Positions 27,248-35,123 of a stretch of DNA of 64,000 bases are shown piece by piece (position 1 is the stretch's first letter; every line of letters begins with the position of its first letter). The DNA comes from Woeseia sp034521225 (GTDB lineage: Bacteria > Pseudomonadota > Gammaproteobacteria > Steroidobacterales > Woeseiaceae). Both the position numbers and the translations under genes were made by a program. Location of the stretch: positions 248,001 to 312,000 of the forward strand of contig JAXHMR010000033.1 in NCBI GenBank assembly GCA_034521225.1, read 5' to 3'. Under the pieces are notes generated by a model, which saw only the letters and a program-made list of their open reading frames with translations, was not told where the DNA came from and did no database searches.

Positions 27248-28243
27248 TCAGTTTTCCAGCCAGTCCATCTGTGCGCGCAAAGTCGCGCCGACTTTCTCGA
27301 TTGGATGCTCGAGATCCTCGTTCATCATGCGGCGAAATTCCTTTTGGCCGCTGTCGTTTTCCTCGATCCACTGCCGCGCAAAAGTGCCATCCTGGATCTC
27401 CTTCAGGACGGACTGCATTTCACTGCGCACGCGGTCATCGATAATGCGCCGGCCGCGCGTCAGGTCGCCATAGGCAGCCGTATCGCTGATGAACTCATGC
27501 ATCTTTCGAAGGCCGCCCTCGTGCAGCAGGTCGACGATCAGCTTCAGTTCATGCATGCATTCGTAATACGCAACTTCCGGCTGGTAGCCGGCCTTGACCA
27601 GCGTTTCGAAGCCTGCAACAACCAACTCTGTCGCGCCGCCGCACAGTACGGCCTGTTCGCCAAAGAGGTCGGTTTCCGTTTCCTCGGCGAACGTCGTCTC
27701 GATGACACCGGCGCGCGCGCCGCCGATGCCCTGTGCGTAGGCCAGCGCGAGTTTCAGCGCATTGCCCGAGGCATCCTGGGCCACGGCGACGAGGCACGGC
27801 ACGCCGTGACCTTCTTCGTACTGGCGGCGAACGAGGTCGCCCGGGCCCTTGGGCGCAATCAGGACGACATCGAGATCGGGTCGCGGATCAATCTGCTTGA
27901 AGTGAATATTGAACCCGTGTGCAAAAAGAATGCAGGTACCTTTGTCCAGTTGATCCTCGATGCTGTCGTACAACGTGCCCTGCACAAGATCCGGTGTCAG
28001 GAACGCCGTAATCGCGGCACCCTTGACGGCCTCGGCCGGCTCGGCGACCTGCAGCCCATCCGCCTCAGCCCGTTTCCAGCTCGGGCCGCCCGGCCGCAGT
28101 CCGACAACCACATCATGGCCGCTGTCCTTCAGGTTCAGCGCATGGGCGCGTCCCTGGCTGCCATAGCCCAGTATGGCGATACGCTGCCCTTCGAGGCAGC
28201 TGGTGTCGACGTCCGATTCCGAGTACATCTGCATATCAGTCAT
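27248..28243 (-). CDS. ilvC: Ketol-acid reductoisomerase, class I
   Basis: This 331-residue short-form KARI begins with the Rossmann motif IAILGYGSQGRAHALNLKDS. Mg ligands are expected in ETETDLFGEQAVLCGG, and the knotted C-terminal domain has YYECMHELKLIVDLLHEGG and YGDLTRG. It reduces and isomerises acetolactate/acetohydroxybutyrate with NADPH. It is the first enzyme gene of the ilvC-leuA-ilvE-leuCDB run and sits directly behind the leader-peptide attenuator. Acetolactate synthase genes (ilvB/N or ilvGM) are not in the window. Confidence 0.97.
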   Translation of the reverse strand: MTDMQMYSESDVDTSCLEGQRIAILGYGSQGRAHALNLKDSGHDVVVGLRPGGPSWKRAEADGLQVAEPAEAVKGAAITAFLTPDLVQGTLYDSIEDQLDKGTCILFAHGFNIHFKQIDPRPDLDVVLIAPKGPGDLVRRQYEEGHGVPCLVAVAQDASGNALKLALAYAQGIGGARAGVIETTFAEETETDLFGEQAVLCGGATELVVAGFETLVKAGYQPEVAYYECMHELKLIVDLLHEGGLRKMHEFISDTAAYGDLTRGRRIIDDRVRSEMQSVLKEIQDGTFARQWIEENDSGQKEFRRMMNEDLEHPIEKVGATLRAQMDWLEN

Positions 28244-28272
28244 TCCCCACTATTACCGATTGTGCGAAGAGC

Positions 28273-28307
28273 AAAAAAAAACCCGACCATCCTGTGCGGA
28301 TGCGGGG
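28273..28307 (-). terminator. Attenuator terminator before ilvC
   Basis: On the minus strand CCCGCATCC (28306-28298), a 5-nt loop GCACA and GGATGGTCGGG (28292-28282) form a stem with a 2-nt bulge. Nine Ts follow (28281-28273). It lies about 30 nt downstream of the leader peptide stop and 30 nt before the ilvC start, the place expected for a ribosome-controlled attenuator. Confidence 0.85.
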
Positions 28308-28336
28308 TTGGCCTTTAGTCCTGTGATGGACCGGCG

Positions 28337-28432
28337 CTACCCGCTGTGCCTCCAAAGAAGGAGCACACCAGGAAGCACGGTCCGCAGCACGCCGCAGACG
28401 GCTGGTTTGCGTATTGTCGTGCGGCTGTTCAT
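28337..28432 (-). CDS. Branched-chain leader peptide (attenuator)
   Basis: This 31-codon ORF runs from ATG 28432 to TAG 28337. The second half reads AVCGVLRTVLPGVLLLW: four Val and five Leu codons in 17, with one Ile earlier (TTIRK). Such enrichment for the pathway products, immediately ahead of a terminator and ilvC, is the hallmark of ribosome-mediated attenuation as in ilv and leu leaders of enterics. The ATG lies within a few bases of the predicted transcription start, so little room remains for a Shine-Dalgarno site. The segment CGGTCC just after the stop can pair with GGACCG inside the leader, a plausible pause hairpin. Confidence 0.8.
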   Translation of the reverse strand: MNSRTTIRKPAVCGVLRTVLPGVLLLWRHSG

Positions 28433-28440
28433 CCCGGTTG

Positions 28441-28469
28441 ATAATGTTGTATGTGCCCGGTGCCGTCAA
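28441..28469 (-). promoter_or_regulatory. Sigma-70 promoter for the ilv/leu leader transcript
   Basis: On the minus strand TTGACG (28469-28464) and CATTAT (28446-28441) are separated by exactly 17 nt. This is the best promoter-like match I found in the window. Predicted initiation is near 28433-28436, right at the leader peptide ATG. Confidence 0.75.
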
Positions 28470-28514
28470 CCGCCGGGAAATCAGTTGCTTGAGTTACCAA
28501 CTGGTGCGGACTTC

Positions 28515-28566
28515 GCGGGGCGCACCTTCGCCCCGATCCCCGTGCCGTCTATGAAAAATCGGGGCT
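28515..28566. repeat. Diverged half copy of the palindromic element at 11.4-11.6 kb
   Basis: These 52 bases match 11590-11641 at about 41 positions. Both share the blocks CGGGGC, CACCT, CGCCCC, CCGTGCCGT and ATGAA followed by AAT. Within it GGGGCG and CGCCCC form a small hairpin. Only one arm is present. It abuts the stop of the quinone oxidoreductase gene (28565-28567). Confidence 0.6.
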
Positions 28567-29536
28567 ACAGTTCCACGATGACCTTGCCCATGGCGCGCCG
28601 GTCGGCAAGCATGTGCAGGGCGGCCGGCGCTTCTTCGAGCGGGAGACATCGAGACGTGGGGCCGAAGCCGTCCGCTCGTATACATGTCCAGTAACTCCCG
28701 CGTATTGGCAGCCTGCAATTCGGGTTCGCGTTCAGCGAACCGGCCCCAGAACACGCCGACGATCGAGCAGCCTTTAAGGAGTGGCAGGTTGGCCGGGATC
28801 TTCTGGATGGTGCCACTGGCGAAGCCTATGACCAGCAAGCGGCCGTTCCAGGCGATCGAGCGCAGGCACTGGTCAAACAGGTCACCGCCGACCGGGTCAT
28901 AGATGACGTCTGCGCCCTTGCCGCCGGTGATCTCCATGACGCGCTCTTTCAGGTTTTCGCGGCTGTAGTCGATCAGGTATCGGGCGCCGTGGTCTTTGGC
29001 GAGCGCCAGCTTTTCCGCGGTGCTGGCGGCCGCGATAACGGTTGCTCCCGTCACGTTGCCGAGTTCGACGGCGGTCAGGCCAACGCCGCCGGCGGCGCCA
29101 AGTACAAGTAGTGTTTCTCCGGCGCCGAGCTGCGCGCGCTGCTTCAGCGCATGCCAGGAAGTGCAATAAGTAAGGATGAAGCCGGCGGCCGTCCGGTAAT
29201 CCATCGCGTCCGGAATGGGCACGACGGCTTGAGCGGGAACACAGACTTCTTCGGCCATGGCGCCGTGCCCGCACATCGCGAGCACACGCTGGCCCGCTTG
29301 CAGGCGCGCACCGAAGCGCCTGTTTCGACAATTTCACCGGCAAGTTCGGCGCCCGGTATAAAGGGCAGGGGAGGCTGAACCTGGTAGCGGCCGGCGACCA
29401 TCAGCACATCCGGGAAATTCACGCCGCAGGCTCGCACGCGAATTCTGACCTGGCCGGGTTCGAGCTGCGGCGCGTCTGCCTCGCCGACTGTCAAGACGTC
29501 CGGACCACCGTGCCTGTCACATATAACTGCCCGCAT
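28565..29536 (-). CDS. NADPH:quinone oxidoreductase, zinc-less MDR family (frame interrupted)
   Basis: ATG 29536 follows GGAG. The N-terminal GroES-like domain has VRIRVRACGVNFPDVLMVAG and FIPGAELAGEIVETG. A base lost near 29315 shifts the frame, which resumes RVLAMCGHGAMAEEV. The Rossmann fold shows TLLVLGAAGGVGLTAVELG, and GADVIYDPVGGDLFDQCLR follows. A second shift near 28645 leads into PLEEAPAALHMLADRRAMGK and the stop at 28565. No Cys/His zinc ligands are seen, so it is a quinone reductase-like enzyme rather than an alcohol dehydrogenase. The substrate is unknown. It is divergent from the acyl-CoA dehydrogenase gene. Confidence 0.8.
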
Positions 29537-29693
29537 GCGCCGACTCCTTCCCGGGTAACTGATAATGGAACGCACCTGCCAGCATATCCAAATTACCGGG
29601 TCCGCGCAGACCCCTACCGGGCGTTTCGTGTATTTCACGTATAGGGTATGCTTCGGCGAACACAGAGCGCGCCGGAAAGGTGACACGACGGCA

Positions 29694-30921
29694 ATGAACT
29701 CTTCCGCACCACTCGCCCAGAGTCCGCGAGCTGCAGGCCAGGGTCACCGACTTCATGCAGCAGCACGCGTATCCCGCAGCCGAGCACTCGGATCACGAGT
29801 CGCTCGATGACGGACCGTCGCGCTGGCAGGTGCCGCCCGTCATGGAAGAACTCAAGGACCGCGCACGCGAAGCGGGCTTGTGGAACCTGTTCCTGCCGGA
29901 CAGCGACCTGGGTGCCGGCCTTACCAACCTCGAATACGCACCGGCTGGCCGAGATCATGGGCCGCTCGACCGATCGCCCCGAAGGCATTCAACTGCTCGG
30001 CGCCGGACACCGGCAACATGGAAGTGCTGGTCCGTTACGGCACTGATGCGCAAAAAGCAGAGTGGCTGGAACCGCTGCTACACGGCGAAATACGCTCCGC
30101 CTTCGCGATGACGGAGCCGGATGTCGCGTCGTCAGACGCCACCAACATCGAAGCGTCAATCGTCCGTGACGGCAACGACTACGTTATAAACGGACGCAAG
30201 TGGTGGACGTCCGGCGCAATGGATCCGCGCTGCAGAGATCCTGATCTTCATGGGCAAGACAGATCCCGGCGCCGAGCGGCACCAGCAGCAGTCGATGATC
30301 CTGGTGCCGATGGCGACGCCCGGCGTCGAGATTGTGCGGCCGCTCACGGTCTATGGCTACGATGATGCGCCGCACGGGCATGCGGAAATGCGATTCCGGG
30401 ATGTGCGCGTGCCGGTCAGCAACCTGTTGCTTGGCGAAGGTCGCGGTTTTGAAATTGCGCAGGGCAGGCTTGGACCGGGGCGTATCCACCATTGCATGCG
30501 CCTGATAGGCATGGCCGAGCGGGCACTTGAGTCGCTCTGCGCGCGGGCCGATGACCGCGTCGCCTTCGGCCGCCCGCTTGCTGAACAGGGCGTGGTCCGC
30601 GAGGCCATTGCCGATTCGCGGATCGAGATCGACCAGGCCCGGCTGCTGACGCTGAAGGCGGCTGACATGATGGACAAGGCGGGCAACAAGGTGGCGAGGG
30701 CGGAGATTGCGATGATCAAGGTCGTAGCGCCGTCAATGGCATTACGAGTGCTCGACCGCGCCATACAGGTGCACGGCGGCGGGGGCGTGTGCGGCGACTT
30801 CGGGCTGGCGGCGGCCTGGGCCGGCGCGCGGACGTTGCGCTTCGCTGACGGCCCCGATGAAGTCCATCGTGCGTCACTGGCGAAGCTGGAGCTGGCGCGC
30901 CAGCGCACTTTGCGGGCATGA
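29694..30921 (+). pseudogene. Acyl-CoA dehydrogenase (ACAD10/11-like), multiply frame-broken
   Basis: All parts of an acyl-CoA dehydrogenase are present but spread over three frames, with changes near 29712, 29945, 29975 and 30235. The pieces in order are VRELQARVTDFMQQHAYPA, GLWNLFLPDSDLGAGLTNLEY, GNMEVLVRYGTDAQKAEW, FAMTEPDVASSDATNIEASI (FAD/substrate loop), and an unbroken C-terminal half with GPGRIHHCMRLIGMAERAL, RVAFGRPLAEQG and IQVHGGGGVCGDFGLA. ATG 29694 is the best start. It could be a decayed gene or the result of poor consensus, since neighbours are also damaged. The family oxidises acyl-CoA to enoyl-CoA, passing electrons to ETF. Confidence 0.75.
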
Positions 30922-31260
30922 ATATTGCTGCAGATGTTATGTTGCGGCCAGACTGGCGATCTATGAATCATGTGGTATTCTTGTCGCGCAGTAGTGAGGT
31001 GACCTGATTACACTTGCGGTGGGGACGGATATCCCACTGATAACAAAGGGTCGAAACAGTTAATCTGGAAACCATTTCAGAAAGGCCGGCAGTTTCAGAG
31101 TCAAATCGCCGCGGCAACAGGGGAGAGGGTCGCGAGCGCAGCGGGAGTGCCATGGATAGTTGGCATGCCCGGTATTGTGTGTGCGCTACTTCGGTCTCGC
31201 AGGCACGCCTCTCCTGGCAGGACTAATAGAATCATTAAAACTCGATCTTAAGGAGTGTCC
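30922..31260. other. 339-nt intergenic region, no gene seen
   Basis: No credible ORF, tRNA or hairpin terminator is visible. The 3' end carries an AT-rich stretch (ACTAATAGAATCATTAAAA) followed by AAGGAG, the ribosome-binding site of the DUF3450 gene at 31261. The promoter of the TonB cluster probably lies here, but I could not identify confident -35/-10 boxes or a Fur-like site. Confidence 0.5.
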
Positions 31261-32056
31261 ATGAAACGGTGCAAAAGTAGCAGTCGGCGTTTGACAGCTG
31301 CGTTCCTTGCGACAGCAGTCATAGCAGCGTCCGGCGGCGCTTTGCTCAAACCGTCGACGACGTATTGCGAGCGGACCAGAGACGGTTGGAACTGGCCCAG
31401 GAATCGCAGGAGCGCATCAACGAAGTTGTCGACGGCACACGGAACGCTGGCCGATCAATACCGCGCAATTGGCAAGGAAATCGACGGCCTGCGGGTTTAC
31501 AACTGGCTGATGACCGCCCAGACGGAATGGTCAGGAAGCAACGCTCGACGATATCGCACTGTCCATGGAACAGGTCGATGTCATCAACCGCCAGATATTT
31601 CCGTTGATGACGCGCATGATTGACGGTCTCGAGCAGTCTATATCACTCGACATTCCGTTCCTGATGGGCGAGCGCACCGAACGCATAGATACACTCAAGG
31701 ACATCATGGAGCAATCCAACGTCAGCGTTGCGGAAAAATTCCGCAAGGTGATGGAGGCCTACCAGATCGAGCTGGACTATGGCACGACGTCGGAAGCGTA
31801 TACGCAGACACTGAATGTCGATGGCATAGAGCGCGATTACAATATGCTGCGGATTGGACGTATAGGTTTGTATTTCCAGTCGGACAACGGACAGATAACC
31901 GGTCATTACAATCAGGACACTGGCGAGTTTGAATTGCTGGATAGCGCCAATCGCAGTGAGATTCGCAAGGGACTTCGCATGGCGCGGCAATTGGTTGCGC
32001 CGGAGTTATTGTTGTTGCCGATTCCGGCGGCTGAACCTGCTGGGGGGGCTTCTTAA
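31261..32056 (+). CDS. DUF3450 family periplasmic coiled-coil protein (frame interrupted)
   Basis: ATG 31261 follows AAGGAG. A signal peptide (RRLTAAFLATAVIAASGG) is followed by coiled-coil sequence. Frame changes near 31340, 31430 and 31545 split the N-terminal third into three frames: TVDDVLRADQRRLELAQESQ, then LADQYRAIGKEIDGLRVYN. From MEQVDVINRQIFPLMTRMID it is unbroken, through FLMGERTERIDTLKDIMEQ and VAEKFRKVMEAYQIELDYG to the stop. DUF3450 proteins are encoded next to TtpC in TonB2-type clusters, and the same order appears here. A role in assembling or stabilising that complex is inferred, not shown. Confidence 0.85.
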
Positions 32057-33416
32057 ATGAAACGCATAGTATTGATTGTCGCCGCCGGCCTGCTTGCAGC
32101 AGGTGCCGTGCAGGCACAGGAAGACGCAAGCAGCATGTCCGAGTTGCTGCGGCAGATCGAGCAGGGACAGGCGCGTGATTCGGCCGAGGCGCGGCAACGC
32201 GAGGCGGAATTTGCACAGCGCCGCAACGAGCAGCAGCAGTTGCTGAACCAGGCACGCGCTGAGCGAAACCGGCAGGAGCAGGAGAGCGAGCGGCTCGAAC
32301 AATTGTTCGCGACAAACCAGCAGGAAATTGTCGATGCCAGGGCCGCCCTCGATGAGCGGCTGGGTGCACTGAAGGAATTGTTCGGCGTCCTGCAGATGGT
32401 GGCGGGCGACGCCCAGGGACGTTTCGACGCCTCGCTGACCAGTGTCCAGTATCCGGATCGTGGCGAGTTCCTGACGGAGCTGGGCGGCAAGATGGCCAGC
32501 GCAAGTTCACTGGCCTCGATCGAGGACATCGAGCGTCTGTGGTTTGAATTGCAGCGCGAGGTTGTCGAGTCGGGCAACGTTGTCCGGTTTGAACAGGAGT
32601 TCGCGAATGCCAGTGGCGAACGCGTGTCCGATGAGGTTATCCGTGTCGGTGTGTTCAACCTCGTCTACGACGGCGGTTACCTCGAATACGACTCGACAAC
32701 CGGCAACGTCACCGAACTGCAGCGCCAGCCGGAGCAGTCGCGTTACACTGGTTCAACGGCCGACTTACTGGAAGCTACTGACGGCACAGTGCGTTTCGGG
32801 CTCGACGTGACGCGGGGCAGTATTCTCTCATTGCTGGTTGAATCGCCAACGATCACGGAACGTATCAACCAGGGCGGAATCGTGGGCTACTCCATCATCG
32901 GCCTCGGCATCATCGGCCTGCTTATTGCGCTATGGCGCTGGATCGGCCTGTCCTCGGACAGCCGCAAGGTATCAGCCCAGTTGAAGAGCGACACGGCAAA
33001 TACGGACAACCCGCTTGGCCGTGTATTGGCCGCCTACGAAGCCAATGAGAAGGCGGATACGGAAACCATCGAACTGAAGCTCAGCGAAGCAGCATTGAAG
33101 GAAATGCCGCGGCTCACCAAGGGGCTTGCTGTTCATCAAGGTCATTTCCGTAGTCGCGCCATTGATGGGACTGCTCGGTACGGTTACCGGTATGATCAAG
33201 ACGTTCCAGGTCATAACACTTTACGGTGCCGGCGATCCGAAAATGATGGCAGGCGGTATCTCGCAGGCACTGATGACTACGGTGCTGGGTCTGGTCGTCG
33301 CCATTCCAATGGTGCTGATCCATACGCTGGTCAGTGGCCAGAGCCGCAAGATCATCAACATTCTCAATTCGCAGAGTGCAGGCCTCGTTGCCCAGCATTC
33401 CGAAAAGCACGGCTAG
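32057..33416 (+). CDS. ttpC: TtpC-like MotA/TolQ/ExbB protein with periplasmic coiled-coil domain
   Basis: After a signal peptide (MKRIVLIVAAGLLAAGAVQA) the first 250 residues are Gln/Glu/Arg-rich coiled coil and a periplasmic domain. Then come three membrane segments of the TolQ/ExbB channel: YSIIGLGIIGLLIALWRWIG, and, after a frame change near 33125 caused by an extra T, LLFIKVISVVAPLMGLLGTV and GGISQALMTTVLGLVVAIPM. Length and architecture match TtpC, the extra component of Vibrio TonB2 systems. It follows the DUF3450 gene directly. The role is coupling proton flow to TonB. Confidence 0.88.
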
Positions 33417-33431
33417 AGCCGGGGAGCGACG

Positions 33432-33960
33432 ATGATTTGGCTGTCAGATAGCGCCGAGGCCATCCGGGACTTCATGGAACTGGGTGGCCCCGTCTTGCGG
33501 TGGATTGCCGTTACGATTTTCTTCATGTGGGTTCTGATCATCGAGCGGATGCTGTTCTTCCGCTCGAGCATGAAGCAGATGGCGGCCGAAATCCTGGAGG
33601 ATTGGGAAGCACGCCCCGAGCGCAAGTCATGGAACGCCCACCAGATCCGCGAGCTATTGGTCTCGCAGTTCTCTATGGCGACCCACCGCTCTATCCCGAT
33701 GATTCAGACACTGGTTGCGCTTTGTCCGCTGCTGGGTCTGATGGGCACGGTGACTGGCATGATCAAGGTATTCGAGGTCATGGCGGCTGCCGGCTCCGGG
33801 AACGTTCGGGCCATGGCGGCAGGCGTGTCGCAAGCGACCGTACCAACGATGGCGGGAATGGTTGGGGCACTCTCGGGGGTGCTCCTCGGTCACAATCCTT
33901 AGCCGGCGAGCGGCGAGTGAGGTGGAGTTTCTCGAGGACTCACTCACTATGGATCACTAA
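33432..33960 (+). CDS. exbB: ExbB-type proton channel subunit (frame interrupted near the end)
   Basis: A short ExbB of about 175 residues has membrane segments at GPVLRWIAVTIFFMWVLIIE, LVALCPLLGLMGTVTGMIKV and a third after QATVPTMAGMVGALSGV. An extra G near 33890 creates a premature TAG at 33900-33902. Removing it gives VTILSRRAASEVEFLEDSLT and a stop at 33958-33960, the expected C-terminus. It is 14 nt before exbD and forms the proton channel of the complex. Confidence 0.9.
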
Positions 33961-33973
33961 AAGGTAGGCAGAT

Positions 33974-34384
33974 ATGCGTAGATCAAGTGCAGGTAGCGGC
34001 GCCGACGACGACGAAAATGAGATCAACCTGACGCCCATGCTGGACGTCGTGTTCATCATGCTCATTTTCTTCATCGTCACGGCGTCCTTCATCAAGGAAG
34101 CGGGCATAGACGTCAATCGTCCGGACGCGCCAACAGCCGAGCGGGTGGAGGACGCCAATATCCTGATCGCGATCAGTGCGAACGATGAGATCTGGATCGA
34201 CCGCCGCCTTGTCGACCCGCGTGCCGTACGCGCCAATATCGAAAGACTGCATGCGGAGAACCCGAAGGGGTCTGTCGTCATCCAGGCCGACAAGAAGTCG
34301 ACCAACGAAACGCTGGTCACCGTGATGGATGCTTCCAGACAGGCGGGTGTCTATAACGTGTCCATTGCATCGAACAACGACTAG
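33974..34384 (+). CDS. exbD: ExbD-type biopolymer transport protein
   Basis: This 136-residue protein has a short acidic cytoplasmic N-terminus, one membrane helix (MLDVVFIMLIFFIVTASF) whose Asp is the proton-carrying residue of the family, and a periplasmic domain with VVIQADKKSTNETLV. It is complete. The order ttpC-exbB-exbD-tonB is that of TonB2 clusters. Confidence 0.95.
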   Translation: MRRSSAGSGADDDENEINLTPMLDVVFIMLIFFIVTASFIKEAGIDVNRPDAPTAERVEDANILIAISANDEIWIDRRLVDPRAVRANIERLHAENPKGSVVIQADKKSTNETLVTVMDASRQAGVYNVSIASNND

Positions 34385-34480
34385 GAACCGCGCGGCCTGC
34401 CGGGAGTCGAATCACATGATGGCTCCCCGGCCCGCATCCAGACCGTATTCGCTGCACGGGCGTTACAGGAGAAATAAGTC

Positions 34481-35086
34481 ATGTTAGGACGATACGCATT
34501 TGCAATTGTCGTTGGATCCGCCGTCACGCTGGGGCTGCTGTTCGTCATGCACCTGCTGATTGAAAGCGGTGAGAACGCCATCAGCAAGGAACGTGTCCGC
34601 CACACGCTGGAGTTCGTGCGCGTCAAGCGCAACGAGCAGGTGCGAACCGAGGAGGATCTTCCGGAAAAGCCACCCAAGCCGCAAGACGTGCCGCCGGAGA
34701 CGCCGCCTCAGGATATGGACAACATCGATCCCAATGCCGTGACGGTCAATGTGCCGCCGCCGAGCATGGGGGGGAATATCGATATCGGCGGCCCGGGCGG
34801 AATGAACATCGCCGAGGGTGACTACCTGCCGATCGTTCGTGTGGCGCCGGTTTACCCGTCACGAGCCCTGTCACGCGGCATTGAAGGTTATGTGGATCTC
34901 GCGTTTACCGTGACCACCGCCGGTACTGTGAGCGACCCTGTGATTCTGCACTCGACCAGCAGCCTGTTCGACCGGGCGGCAACCCGGGCCGTGTTGAAAT
35001 TCAAGTACAAGCCACGCGTCGTTGATGGTGAGCCGGTGGCCGTGCCGAACGTCAAGACGAGAATTTCGTTCAAGATCGAAGAGTAA
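34481..35086 (+). CDS. tonB: TonB family energy transducer
   Basis: This 201-residue protein has an N-terminal membrane anchor (AFAIVVGSAVTLGLLFVMHL), a short Pro/Glu-rich spacer (PEKPPKPQDVPPETPPQD) and a C-terminal TonB domain. The domain shows YLPIVRVAPVYPSRALSRG, EGYVDLAFTVTTAGTV and a final FKYKPRVVDGEPV. The spacer is short, like TonB2 of Vibrio rather than E. coli TonB. It transfers proton-motive energy to outer-membrane receptors; none is encoded in the window. Confidence 0.95.
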   Translation: MLGRYAFAIVVGSAVTLGLLFVMHLLIESGENAISKERVRHTLEFVRVKRNEQVRTEEDLPEKPPKPQDVPPETPPQDMDNIDPNAVTVNVPPPSMGGNIDIGGPGGMNIAEGDYLPIVRVAPVYPSRALSRGIEGYVDLAFTVTTAGTVSDPVILHSTSSLFDRAATRAVLKFKYKPRVVDGEPVAVPNVKTRISFKIEE

Positions 35087-35123
35087 CCCTTGGCAAGGGC
35101 GGGACTCGACGAGGAATGGTCAG

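Noticed and set aside
28236..28469. 77-codon minus-strand ORF covering the ilv leader
   Set aside because: It is in a different frame from the Val/Leu-rich leader, crosses the terminator T-run and shows no family match.
33890..33902. Programmed frameshifting in exbB or other broken genes
   Set aside because: No slippery heptamer or consistent stimulatory structure was seen, and similar indels occur in unrelated genes, which points to consensus errors.
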